A stretch of 64,000 nt of DNA from Pseudomonas shahriarae. GTDB taxonomy: Bacteria > Pseudomonadota > Gammaproteobacteria > Pseudomonadales > Pseudomonadaceae. This document shows, one piece after another, positions 1 to 9,338 of this stretch. A model generated the notes under the pieces. The model did not search any database. It worked only from the letters and a program-made list of their open reading frames with translations, and was not told the DNA's origin. The translations under genes and the position numbers were made by a program. The DNA is taken from positions 3,203,001-3,267,000 of the forward strand of contig NZ_CP077085.1 of NCBI RefSeq assembly GCF_014268455.2, read 5' to 3'. Numbering within the stretch: position 1 is the stretch's first letter; the number at the start of each line of letters is the position of its first letter.

Positions 1-31
1 GACGTCATCTTCCATCGAGCGAGGATAGATC

Positions 32-2608
32 ATGAGCACACGGCGATATGTGCGGCGGTACCTGGGCGCCTGGCTAACCAGCGCGGCCCTGATGGGGACC
101 TTCCCGCCAGCTACCTATGCGGCCTGTACCCCGGTGATCACTGCGGGTGACGACACCACCCTCTGCGACAGTGGCACAGCACCCGGTTTTACCGACCTCA
201 ATGGCAATAACACCCTCAGTCTTCCCAGCGGTGGTAATGGCGCGATCACCGGCACTGTCACGTTTGGCGACGGCCATGATCAGGTGGAAACCCAGTCAGG
301 CAGCATGGGCGCCTTGAACATGGGCAATGGCGCGAATATTTTCCGCGCGGACCTCAATGCGGTGGTGGGTGCAGTGACCCAGGGCGATGGTGCCGACACG
401 GTGCAGATCAGCGGCGGCACCGTGGGCGCGATCAATCAGGGCAACGGCATCGACAACTATGCGCAAAGCGGCGGGCGCGTGGCCAGCGTGGCCCAGGGCG
501 ATGGCCGCGATACGTTCTATATGAGCGGTGGCGAGATCGTCGGGGCATTCGAGGATGGCGACGTGGCCACCCAATCCGCCGGCACCATCGGCCGGGTGGA
601 TATGAAGCTCGACAACAACTTCTACACCCTGCTCGGCGGGCGGATCAACGGCAACCTGGTGACTGGCTTTGGCTTGGACACCATCGCTGTTTCCGGGGGG
701 TATATCGGCGGCAACGTCAGTGTCAGCGGTGGCGACGACCTGTTCACCCTGACCGGCGGCGTGGTCAATGGGCAGGTGCTGATGAGCTTCGGCAACGATC
801 AGTTCAACTGGATCGGGGCAGGCACGATCAATTCAGCGGTCAATATGGGCGCGGATAACGACAGGGCATTGCTGCAAAACCTGACACAGGCCCTGCTCTC
901 TTCCACGCCCCTGGTCGATGGCGGCGTGGGCACCGACACCCTGGTCTTCGATAACACCCAGGCAGCCACCGCAGAACGCTACGTCAACTGGGAAACGGTC
1001 AACCTGGACAACGGCTCGCGCTTTACCTTGGCGCAGGATTTCAAACTGGGGGATAGCGGCAGCGGTACCGGCAGCTTGAATATCGACGGCAGCAGTGTGC
1101 TGCTGGTCAGCCAGGGGGCCATCAGCCCATTCACGGCCGGCCAGTTGGCAAGCCTCAACAACAGCGGCCTGATCGACATGACAACCGGCAGTACCGGCGC
1201 CACCGACAGCCTGACGGTAAATGGCACCTACACCGGCAACAACGGGCAGATGGCGCTGCAAAGTGTGTTGGCCGGCGATGGTGCCGCCAGTGACAAACTG
1301 GTGGTGAACCAGGGCTCTCTACTGGGCACCACGACCCTCAACGTCAGCAATCTGGGCGGGGCCGGCGCCGAGACCTTGAGCAACGGCATCCAGGTGGTCG
1401 AAGCGCGCAACGGTGCGACGGGCAGCGACCGGGCCTTCAGCCTGGCAGGCGGTTCGGTGTCCGCCGGGGCCTTTGAGTACTTCCTGTTCAAGGGCGGTGT
1501 CAGTGCCGGCTCCGAACAACAGTGGTACCTGCGCTCAGCCATTGTCGCGCCTCCCCTGCCCGAGCCGGAGCAGCCCCCGGTGCCGTTGCCGGTGCCTGGC
1601 GAAGGCACGCCGGTTGACTTGCCAACGCCGGTGCCCGGTGAACCGCCGATCCCGATCTACCGCCCCGAGGTACCGGTGTATTCGACGCTGTTTCCGGCGG
1701 CGCAGCAGACCGTCCGGGCCATGCTCGGGACCTACCACGAACGCATGGGCGATCAGAGTCGCCAGACCGCCACCGGCTCATTCCCGGCAGGCTGGGGCCG
1801 GGTTTACGGCAGCAGTAGCCGCCAGACCTACGCCGGCACGGTCAACCCACGGTTGGACGGTTCGGTCAGCGGCTTCCAGGTGGGCAGCGATGTCCATGCC
1901 TGGACCACTGGCAATGGCCAGACCCAGCGGCTGGGCTTCTTCGTCGGGCATAGCCGCCTGAGGGGGAATGTCGATGGGTTCAACCGCGGATGGCAGCACC
2001 TGGATGCTGGCAACACCACATTACGCGGCGACAGCCTGGGCCTGTATTGGACGTTGCTCGACCCGTATGGCTGGTACGTCGATGTGGTGCTGATGGGCAC
2101 CCGCCTCAATGGCAGCAGCGAATCCGATCGGGGGCTCAAGCTCAAGACCAAAGGTCACGATGTGCTGGGCTCGGTAGAAGCCGGCATACCGCTGCAGGTC
2201 GGGCAACACTGGGTGTTGGAGCCGCAGGTGCAACTGATCGCCAATAAAACCAGGCTCGATAGCCAGAATGATGGGGTGTCCAAGGTCGGGTTTTCCGCGG
2301 ACACCGCCATCACCACCCGGCTCGGGGCCCGATTGCGCGGCAGCTATACCCTGGCCGCGATGCCAGTCCAGCCCTATATCCGCACCAACCTCTGGCACGG
2401 TGCATCCGGGACCCATCGTGTGCGATTCAATGACGCCACGGACATTGATACCGAGCAGAAATCCACCACCCTGGACCTGAGTGCCGGCGCCACGCTGCAG
2501 GTTTCCAGCAGTGTCAGCGTGTATGGCGAGGTGGGTTATGCGCGCAACCTCGACAGCAATGCACTGGATGGGCGCAAGGGCACCCTGGGCCTCAGGATGG
2601 AGTTTTAG
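32..2608 (+). CDS. Autotransporter (type V secretion) with repetitive beta-helical passenger
   Basis: This protein of 858 residues is read as a classical monomeric autotransporter. Residues 1-30 form a signal peptide (Arg-rich start, hydrophobic LGAWLTSAALMG stretch, cleavage near ATYAA). Residues about 75-290 hold roughly nine imperfect repeats of about 20 residues built on QGDGxD...SGGxV..., as in a right-handed beta-helix. A Pro-rich linker (about residues 508-545) leads to a C-terminal barrel of about 270 residues ending in Phe (LRMEF), the usual BAM-recognised last residue. The start is supported by GCGAGGA seven bases upstream. No protease, lipase or RGD motif is obvious in the passenger, so its role (adhesion or aggregation) is unknown. 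It converges on the next gene with a 9-bp gap. Confidence 0.9.
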   Translation: MSTRRYVRRYLGAWLTSAALMGTFPPATYAACTPVITAGDDTTLCDSGTAPGFTDLNGNNTLSLPSGGNGAITGTVTFGDGHDQVETQSGSMGALNMGNGANIFRADLNAVVGAVTQGDGADTVQISGGTVGAINQGNGIDNYAQSGGRVASVAQGDGRDTFYMSGGEIVGAFEDGDVATQSAGTIGRVDMKLDNNFYTLLGGRINGNLVTGFGLDTIAVSGGYIGGNVSVSGGDDLFTLTGGVVNGQVLMSFGNDQFNWIGAGTINSAVNMGADNDRALLQNLTQALLSSTPLVDGGVGTDTLVFDNTQAATAERYVNWETVNLDNGSRFTLAQDFKLGDSGSGTGSLNIDGSSVLLVSQGAISPFTAGQLASLNNSGLIDMTTGSTGATDSLTVNGTYTGNNGQMALQSVLAGDGAASDKLVVNQGSLLGTTTLNVSNLGGAGAETLSNGIQVVEARNGATGSDRAFSLAGGSVSAGAFEYFLFKGGVSAGSEQQWYLRSAIVAPPLPEPEQPPVPLPVPGEGTPVDLPTPVPGEPPIPIYRPEVPVYSTLFPAAQQTVRAMLGTYHERMGDQSRQTATGSFPAGWGRVYGSSSRQTYAGTVNPRLDGSVSGFQVGSDVHAWTTGNGQTQRLGFFVGHSRLRGNVDGFNRGWQHLDAGNTTLRGDSLGLYWTLLDPYGWYVDVVLMGTRLNGSSESDRGLKLKTKGHDVLGSVEAGIPLQVGQHWVLEPQVQLIANKTRLDSQNDGVSKVGFSADTAITTRLGARLRGSYTLAAMPVQPYIRTNLWHGASGTHRVRFNDATDIDTEQKSTTLDLSAGATLQVSSSVSVYGEVGYARNLDSNALDGRKGTLGLRMEF

Positions 2609-2617
2609 CGCAACGGA

Positions 2618-5600
2618 TTATTGGAACACCTGGGCTTCACCATCGACGGTGGCGCTTATCCAGCGTGGGTCCATGGGGTCGCTCCACACCGAGCGCGGCG
2701 GCGTTCCTCCATCGCTGATCAGGATGCGTCTGCCAGACTGGCTCCACTCCTGCATCCGCGCCTTGAACTGGGCCGGGTAGTCTGCCGCCCGGCAGGTGAT
2801 ACCGGCCCAGGGGTCGACGACCCATGCCTGATCCCACTCCGGCCCCACAAACCCTTTACTGCGGGGCTGGCCCGGGGGCCCGCCGACGACCGCGAAGGTA
2901 TGTCCTTTGACTTGCGCGATACGGGCATTGCCGCCACTGGCATTGATCGTATCAACGGCGACCTTGGCCATCTGGTCACAATTGCCGGCGCCGGTCTTCA
3001 GGACCATTTCGGAATAATTGGGCGCCCCCGTGCGGGTGTACAGCCAACCCACCACTTCTGTGGCCGTGGCGTTGCGCGTGGCCTCACCGGCAAGCCCGGG
3101 CACCTGTTGATTGGCTGAGCGAATGCCCGTGGCCTGAAACTGCTCGTCTACCGCTTTTCTCGCACCTTCTGCATACACGCGGTTCTGTTGTTCAGCCGGC
3201 AACTGGGCGAAGTCAGCAGGCTTGTTGATCGGCGCCAGGCGGATCGGTTTGGCCGCCACTACCACATGTCCGGGGTTGTTTCCCGATGCGTACACCGCCA
3301 TCAGGACTTCGCGTTGTTTCTCGGGGGACAGACCCTGCAGTACGCTGGCAAGGTGGTTGATTTCGGCAGGTGACATAGGCTCGTCGGCGACGATTTTCTT
3401 GATCAGCGTCTCCAGGCTGGGCAGTACCACCAACTGATTGTCCGGGAGCCCCTGCGCCGCGAAACCGTAGATATCCTTGTATTGGTCGTAGAACTTGATG
3501 AATTCGACATCCAGCGCATCACTGCGGGTCATCCGGTGAAAATCCAGTTGCCCGTTGCCTGTCAGCTCAGCGTAATAGTGCACGCCAGTATCAGCCTCGA
3601 CCACCACGTACTGGTGGCCATTATGGTTGACCTTGACCCCCCTGATGACACGCTGGTCATTACTCAGGTCGCTGATCGCATCCATCTTGACCACCACCGT
3701 TTCCTGGTTGATCGCCCGGGGCACACCAAAATCGTCATAGCCAAAATCCGCTTCGTTGACCACGCTGCCGGTCGTGCGAGGTTTGTAGGTCACAGGTCCT
3801 ACACTCGCCATCGGTAGCAGCTCCTGGTTGCCCGCCTCATTGACGCGGTAACGACGGTGCTCATGGATGACCGTGCGCGGCCCTTTTCCTGGGCCGGCCC
3901 GCGGGATCAGTCGGCGATGCTCGAGTGCTTGTGCGTCCTGAAAGACCGGCGTGCCTCCTGGCTCGATCTGTTTGGTGTAGCACAGGTCATTCAGGTCCCG
4001 CTTGGATCGCCGGCCCCCGCCGCCACAGCTCATCACCAAACCTTCAAGCGGCTCGGTATCCTCCGGGCCGCCCAGTTTGATCAGGCTGTCGGGCTTTTTC
4101 GGGTTATAGCGATAGACATCATCACCGATAACCAGGTCGCTGTACGTGTGCCGATGCAGGACTCGGACCTGGTCACTGGAGAGGCCTTCGGGGACCCGCA
4201 AGGTCAGGCCCTGCGCGACGGGCCTGGGGGTCAGGGGGATCTTCGGGGTAATGTCGTAGCGGCCTCTGCCGGGCAGTTTAAGGAAGCCGGATTGCTTGAC
4301 CTTGGCAATACCGGCCTGAAGATTGCTCAGGCCCGCGCGCCCAGACTTCATGAGCCTGCCCCCCAGGCCATTGATCGCGGGCATCACCGGGTCAAGCGGG
4401 TTGAGATTGTGCGCCACGGAAACCGCGAACTTCTTCACCAGGGGCAGAAATTTTGGCAGCAGTGCCCTTACGCCAATCTTGCCGGCCGTGGACAGGAGGC
4501 GCACCGAGCCCGCGGCAAACTTGCCCGCCGGCCCGGCGAAGGTCAGCAGGCCGTCGACCACCAGATCCTTGATGCCCTCCTTGGTATTGCCTTTGACCAG
4601 GTTTTCGATGCCACTCCAGAACGGAACAACCATCTGACCGACGCCTTTGACCCGATCCCAAAAGGCGTCGTCGTTTTTATGGGCCGCGCTTTCCCGGGCC
4701 GGGTCCGACTCCGCCCACTGCTTGAGCGTGGTTTCATCGACATAAAACAGATCCGTGGTAATGGCCTTGGCGATCTCCACTGAGCGTTCGGACGCCAGGG
4801 TGTGCGGCACCGCACCTGTCGATGGATTGCTCGCCGCTGAAAAGTGCGCGAGCTGTTGCGGTACCACGATGGAAAAGCTCTTGGGTTTGGGGCCTTTGCC
4901 GGCCTTGTAATCCGTCCACTGTTGCTTGAACTCGGCCCTGCTGTCGGGGCGGGTGTGGCGGACTACCAGCTCTTCAGAAGGCTCACCCTCAGCGGAATGG
5001 TCAATTGAAATGAAATCCTTGCCATAGCGTTTATCGGTGGGGTTGTAGGACTCCAGGATCGGCTTCAAGTCGTCGCGCCGCCGGGCGATACCCTTGACCG
5101 GATTCACTTCGTAGTAGCTTGTCTCGCCCTTGTATTTGGCTTTGAGAATAAACGCCGGGCGTGTGACAGCGGCCTTTTTCTCCTCGGCGGTTTCATTGGG
5201 GCTGCCGGGTTTTGTCCGCAGGGCATACAGCGTTACGTCACCCCGTTCAATCGCCTCGCGGTCCTTTAGCGGCAACTGGGTCAACTGGCTGCGGACAAGC
5301 GTTCCGTAGGCGACCTTGGTATCGGCCAGGTATTTGTCAAACGCCCCCTGGAACTGGCCTTCATCATAAACAGGGTATTGATAGTTGACGTCCGAGGGGG
5401 TGATTTTCTCACCACTCATGTGCCTGTACAGAGCAAAAACAGGACTGATCAGGCTCAGCACCTCGGTCCGGGAAGTGCCCTTCTGCATCCGTTCGAAATA
5501 GTCTTTGCGCATCGGCACATCGGCCGCCATCTGTTGGGTTGCCGCGACCACGCTATCGATATGGGCGTCCAGTGCAGTGGCTGCCTTATTTATATCTTCC

Positions 5601-6784
5601 TGCGAATAGCTTTCCTTCTGTGGGAGCACCCCTTGCGTCACCGCCCACGCCAGAACCGCCGGGGTACGGGTCGAGGTTATGAGCGCCCACTCACCGTCCG
5701 TTGTAGCTTGCTCGCTGAGCTTGCCAGGCAGATCGACCAGTTGTTGAAAGCCCATGCGCCGCGACGAGCCCGGCGCGATCGTTTCAGCCAGACTGACGCC
5801 TTGCTGGAAGTTCACCCACACCGCCGACCCTCGGTAAGGTAGATCCGCTGGCGTATCACGCACGGCAAAGTCGGGCGGGAACAGGGGTTGCAGAATATAG
5901 GCCGCCAGATGGGCCTGATCCCCGGAAAGCTGCCGTGAATCGACCAGGTGTTTCCTGAACGCGGACTTTATCGACGGGTAGCTTTGGCCCCACTGGTCAC
6001 TCGAGGCCAGATTAAAGCCGGCAACCTGCCCGGGTTGGCGCGTCTGCAGCGGGTCCAGACTCAAGGCCAGGGCCTTGAGCAACAGCTTGACCTTGACTTC
6101 GGGCGTTATGACGCCATCGAGGGGGAACTCGGCCCCGCCCAGGGTTTTTAACAACTGCTGAACCCGTTCATTGGCCTTGGGCGATTTGAGTATCAGCTCC
6201 AGCACGGCGGCCGGCGTGCCCTGGGCTTTTTTCAGAGCCTGGGGTGGGAGGTCTTCGGTCAGCTGGCTGAGCAATGGTTTTCTGTACTTGGCCTCTTGCT
6301 CGGCAACCCAGGCCTGGATAGCGGGCTCATTGCGCTTGTCCAGCAAGCCATCCATGTCACTGGACGGATCACCCAGGCCCAGGCTGATTTCGCTACGCGC
6401 ATCTTGCGCAGCGTCAATCGCCGCTTGCACCTGCTCCGGTGTCTTGGGGTTGGAGGGCACTATCCCGTAAAACGCGAGCATGTTATCCAGCCGATTGGTC
6501 CCCGGTTGGGTCGAGCCATTGGCGGGTATCAGCGGCGAGTCTTTGTTGAGAAACAAGCTTTTATTGACGACGGCATTCGGGGTTTGCAGCGCGTGCAGCA
6601 CCCGCAGTATTTCGTCCAGATCACCGAGCTTTCCCCGCACGTGCACCTGGTGTGAGGGAGTCGCCAGCGCAGGCGGTTGCACCAGCGTCAGGCCGGCACT
6701 GCCTTCGCTGGGTGGTGGCGTGTCGGAGCGTGACAAGGTGGGAGCAGCAGGCGCAAATCGTGTGTTGAGGTGGACAGGCGTCAT
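2618..6784 (-). CDS. Large dermonecrotic-toxin-like protein with C-terminal Cys-His-Asp domain
   Basis: The protein has 1388 residues if it starts at MTPVHLN; a longer reading to 6880 lacks a good ribosome site. There is no signal peptide. The architecture resembles the big Pseudomonas proteins annotated as dermonecrotic or membrane-targeted effector toxins: a long helical N-terminal half, then a hydrophobic stretch near residues 755-850 (FWSGIENLVKG... through GKFAAGSVRLL... and LPLVKKFAVSV) that could insert in or bind membranes, and a basic segment RRSKRD. The last 125 residues carry GNCDQMAK (Cys1269), KGHTFAV (His1295) and WVVDPWAG (Asp1324). That is the order and rough spacing of a transglutaminase/papain-like triad such as the C3 deamidase domain of Pasteurella multocida toxin. 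No immunity gene or chaperone is adjacent. The delivery route is unknown. Family assignment is by architecture, not search. Confidence 0.7.
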   Translation of the reverse strand: MTPVHLNTRFAPAAPTLSRSDTPPPSEGSAGLTLVQPPALATPSHQVHVRGKLGDLDEILRVLHALQTPNAVVNKSLFLNKDSPLIPANGSTQPGTNRLDNMLAFYGIVPSNPKTPEQVQAAIDAAQDARSEISLGLGDPSSDMDGLLDKRNEPAIQAWVAEQEAKYRKPLLSQLTEDLPPQALKKAQGTPAAVLELILKSPKANERVQQLLKTLGGAEFPLDGVITPEVKVKLLLKALALSLDPLQTRQPGQVAGFNLASSDQWGQSYPSIKSAFRKHLVDSRQLSGDQAHLAAYILQPLFPPDFAVRDTPADLPYRGSAVWVNFQQGVSLAETIAPGSSRRMGFQQLVDLPGKLSEQATTDGEWALITSTRTPAVLAWAVTQGVLPQKESYSQEDINKAATALDAHIDSVVAATQQMAADVPMRKDYFERMQKGTSRTEVLSLISPVFALYRHMSGEKITPSDVNYQYPVYDEGQFQGAFDKYLADTKVAYGTLVRSQLTQLPLKDREAIERGDVTLYALRTKPGSPNETAEEKKAAVTRPAFILKAKYKGETSYYEVNPVKGIARRRDDLKPILESYNPTDKRYGKDFISIDHSAEGEPSEELVVRHTRPDSRAEFKQQWTDYKAGKGPKPKSFSIVVPQQLAHFSAASNPSTGAVPHTLASERSVEIAKAITTDLFYVDETTLKQWAESDPARESAAHKNDDAFWDRVKGVGQMVVPFWSGIENLVKGNTKEGIKDLVVDGLLTFAGPAGKFAAGSVRLLSTAGKIGVRALLPKFLPLVKKFAVSVAHNLNPLDPVMPAINGLGGRLMKSGRAGLSNLQAGIAKVKQSGFLKLPGRGRYDITPKIPLTPRPVAQGLTLRVPEGLSSDQVRVLHRHTYSDLVIGDDVYRYNPKKPDSLIKLGGPEDTEPLEGLVMSCGGGGRRSKRDLNDLCYTKQIEPGGTPVFQDAQALEHRRLIPRAGPGKGPRTVIHEHRRYRVNEAGNQELLPMASVGPVTYKPRTTGSVVNEADFGYDDFGVPRAINQETVVVKMDAISDLSNDQRVIRGVKVNHNGHQYVVVEADTGVHYYAELTGNGQLDFHRMTRSDALDVEFIKFYDQYKDIYGFAAQGLPDNQLVVLPSLETLIKKIVADEPMSPAEINHLASVLQGLSPEKQREVLMAVYASGNNPGHVVVAAKPIRLAPINKPADFAQLPAEQQNRVYAEGARKAVDEQFQATGIRSANQQVPGLAGEATRNATATEVVGWLYTRTGAPNYSEMVLKTGAGNCDQMAKVAVDTINASGGNARIAQVKGHTFAVVGGPPGQPRSKGFVGPEWDQAWVVDPWAGITCRAADYPAQFKARMQEWSQSGRRILISDGGTPPRSVWSDPMDPRWISATVDGEAQVFQ

Positions 6785-6923
6785 GATGGTTCGTCTCTGG
6801 CAGTGATACACAGGCACAGCGACGAAACGAAGGGGGACTGGGAAACTGCGCCTGATCGCTGACATCCTTGTGTGGCGCACACGTAAGAAAATGTTCCAGA
6901 CGGTTTGGTAACAGCGTTGGTCA

Positions 6924-6950
6924 GGCCATCGTGGTCAGGCCACGATGGCC
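6924..6950. terminator. Perfect 11-bp hairpin after glgB
   Basis: GGCCATCGTGG and CCACGATGGCC pair perfectly around a 5-base loop, 13 bp beyond the glgB stop and about 140 bp upstream of the toxin gene start. There is no T-run, so it is either a weak terminator or an RNA-stabilising 3' hairpin for the glg operon. Confidence 0.5.
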
Positions 6951-6963
6951 ATGCGGCGCGCCT

Positions 6964-9192
6964 TTACTCCTGGCGCAGAATCAGTACCCCCAGTGGCGGC
7001 AGATTCAATGCCAGCGACACCGGCTGCCCATGGTGCGGCTCGTCGAGGGTGAACACTTCACCGCCGTTGCCGTAGTTGGAACCGGAATAGGTGTCGGCAT
7101 CGCTATTGATCACCTCCTTCCAACTGCCGGCAAACGGTACTCCCACCTTGTACGCCTCGCGGGGCACCGGGGTGAAGTTGGCCACCACCAGCACCGGCTT
7201 GCCGTCCTTGCTCCAGCGCAGCCAGGCATAGACGCTGTTGATTGCATCGTCGCCAATCAACCACTGGAAGCCTTGCGGTGCGTCGTCTTGCTCGTGCAGG
7301 GCCGGTTCTTCGCGGTAAAGGCGATTGAGGTCGCCCACCAGTTTCTGCACACCCCGGTGTTCCGGGTACTGCAGCAGGTACCAATCCAGTTGCTGGTCGT
7401 GGTTCCACTCACGCCATTGACCAAACTCGCAGCCCATAAACAGCAGCTTCTTGCCCGGATGCATCCACATAAAGCTCAGGTAGGCCCGCAGGTTGGCGAA
7501 TTTTTGCCACCTGTCGCCGGGCATTTTGTCGATCAGCGAGTGTTTGCCATGCACCACCTCATCATGGGAGATCGGCAGCACAAAACGCTCGGACCAGGCA
7601 TACACCAGGCCGAAACTCAGCTCATTGTGATGATGGGCGCGGTACACCGGGTCCTGCTGGATGTAATGCAGCGAATCGTGCATCCAGCCCATGTTCCACT
7701 TGTAGTTGAACCCCAGGCCGCCCTGCTGGGTCGGCTGGCTGACGCCAGGCCAGGCGGTGGATTCCTCGGCGATTACCAGGGCGCCGGGAGCTTCCAGGGC
7801 CACTACATCGTTGAGGTGGCGCAGGAACTCAATGGCTTCGAGGTTCTCGCGCCCTCCGTGGCGGTTAGGCACCCACTCCCCGGCCTTGCGTGAGTAGTCG
7901 CGATACAGCATCGACGCCACCGCATCCACCCGCAGGCCATCAATATGGAAGTGCTTGAGCCAGTGCAATGCCGACGCCAGCATAAAACCATGGACCTCGG
8001 TACGCCCCAGGTTGTAGATCAGCGTGTCCCAGTCCTGATGAAAGCCTTCCAGCGGGTTGCCGTATTCGTACAGCGCGGTGCCGTCGAACTGGGCCAGGCC
8101 ATGGGTATCGGTAGGAAAATGCGCCGGCACCCAGTCGAGAATGATGCCGATATCCGCCTGATGGCAGGCGTTGACGAACGCGCCAAACTCGTCGGGCGAA
8201 CCAAAGCGTGCGCTGGGTGCAAATTGCGACAACGGCTGGTAACCCCAGGAACCACCGAACGGATGCTCCATGATCGGCATAAGTTCGATATGGGTGAAAC
8301 CCAGTTGCTGCACATAGGGAATCAGCCGCTCCCCCAACTCGCGCCAGCCGTATTGGCGCGACACTTCGCCCAACTCGTCCAGCTCGCATTGCCAGGAACC
8401 GACGTGCAGTTCGTAGATTGACAGGGGCGCACTCGGCGCCTGGCGTTCGCCCCGGGTCTGCATCCAGGCTTCGTCCGACCACGCCACTTGCAATGGCGCG
8501 GCGACCTTCGACGCCGTGTCGGGCGGTAACTGGGTGGCCAGGGCCATGGGATCGGCCTTGAGCGGCAGGATCCCGGTGGCGCCGAGAATTTCGTATTTGT
8601 AGGCCGCGCCCGGTTGCAGGCGCGGGATAAAGATTTCCCAGACCCCGGCGGGATGCCGCAGGCGCATCGGGTGGCGGCGCCCGTCCCAGATATTGAAGTC
8701 GCCCACCACCGAGACCCGCCGGGCATTCGGCGCCCACACGGCAAAGCGCACGCCCTGGATACCATCGACGCTCGTCACTTGGGCGCCCAGGCAATTGCTC
8801 AACTCGCGGTGATTGCCTTCGGCAAACAGGTACAGGTCCATTTCCCCGAGCAACTGGCCGAAGCTGTAGGGGTCTTCGGTGATTTGCTCGCCGCCGGCCC
8901 ACTGGATCTTCAGCAGGTAGCTTTGGCGTGTAGAGAAATGCCCGATAAACAAGCCGGGAACCGGGGTGGCATCCAGGCTGCCAAGCCCGTCGCCGCTGTC
9001 ACGGGCCAGCACCTCGACACTCAAGGCCTCAGGCAGGAATGCGCGGATAACCTGGCCGCCCTGCTCATCGTCGTGGGGGCCGAGGAGCGCAAACGGATCC
9101 GGATGTTCGGCGCGCACCAGGGCTTCAATATCCTTGGGTGCCGGCATGACCGCGAATTTCGATTGCAGCGGTTCTTTATGTGTAAAGCTCAT
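6964..9192 (-). CDS. glgB: 1,4-alpha-glucan branching enzyme GlgB
   Basis: GlgB cuts alpha-1,4 glucan chains and re-joins them as alpha-1,6 branches. The protein has 742 residues, the normal length. N-terminal CBM48-like domains are followed by the GH13 barrel with [15 protein letters not shown] (Asp nucleophile), [10 protein letters not shown] (Glu acid/base) and [10 protein letters not shown] (transition-state His-Asp). The start at MSFTHKEP is chosen because GGGAGAAATC precedes it; an in-frame ATG eight codons earlier has no such site. It is the last gene of a glgE - treS/pep2 - glgB cluster on this strand, so branching here most likely acts on glucan built by GlgE from maltose-1-phosphate rather than from ADP-glucose. 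Confidence 0.97.
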   Translation of the reverse strand: MSFTHKEPLQSKFAVMPAPKDIEALVRAEHPDPFALLGPHDDEQGGQVIRAFLPEALSVEVLARDSGDGLGSLDATPVPGLFIGHFSTRQSYLLKIQWAGGEQITEDPYSFGQLLGEMDLYLFAEGNHRELSNCLGAQVTSVDGIQGVRFAVWAPNARRVSVVGDFNIWDGRRHPMRLRHPAGVWEIFIPRLQPGAAYKYEILGATGILPLKADPMALATQLPPDTASKVAAPLQVAWSDEAWMQTRGERQAPSAPLSIYELHVGSWQCELDELGEVSRQYGWRELGERLIPYVQQLGFTHIELMPIMEHPFGGSWGYQPLSQFAPSARFGSPDEFGAFVNACHQADIGIILDWVPAHFPTDTHGLAQFDGTALYEYGNPLEGFHQDWDTLIYNLGRTEVHGFMLASALHWLKHFHIDGLRVDAVASMLYRDYSRKAGEWVPNRHGGRENLEAIEFLRHLNDVVALEAPGALVIAEESTAWPGVSQPTQQGGLGFNYKWNMGWMHDSLHYIQQDPVYRAHHHNELSFGLVYAWSERFVLPISHDEVVHGKHSLIDKMPGDRWQKFANLRAYLSFMWMHPGKKLLFMGCEFGQWREWNHDQQLDWYLLQYPEHRGVQKLVGDLNRLYREEPALHEQDDAPQGFQWLIGDDAINSVYAWLRWSKDGKPVLVVANFTPVPREAYKVGVPFAGSWKEVINSDADTYSGSNYGNGGEVFTLDEPHHGQPVSLALNLPPLGVLILRQE

Positions 9193-9223
9193 GATTTCTC
9201 CCACCGCTTGTGACACTAAGGAT

Positions 9224-9260
9224 CAAATGTGGGAGCTGGCTTGCCAGCGCTGGCGCAGTG
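9224..9260. repeat. REP palindrome between treS and glgB
   Basis: ATGTGGGAGCTGGCTTGCC followed by AGCGCTGGCG is the common fluorescens-group REP type also seen elsewhere in this window. It lies in the 146-bp gap between treS/pep2 and glgB, where it could uncouple or stabilise the two parts of the message. Confidence 0.7.
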
Positions 9261-9338
9261 TCAGCTAACGCCGCCATCGTAGCCTGGCGACAGCTCGACA
9301 ACTCCTACATTCGATCTGCTTTGTTTTGACGTACGCCT

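Noticed and set aside
2609..2617. An immunity gene for the large toxin
   Set aside because: The toxin stop lies 9 bp from the autotransporter stop, and the next gene upstream is glgB; no small partner gene is present.
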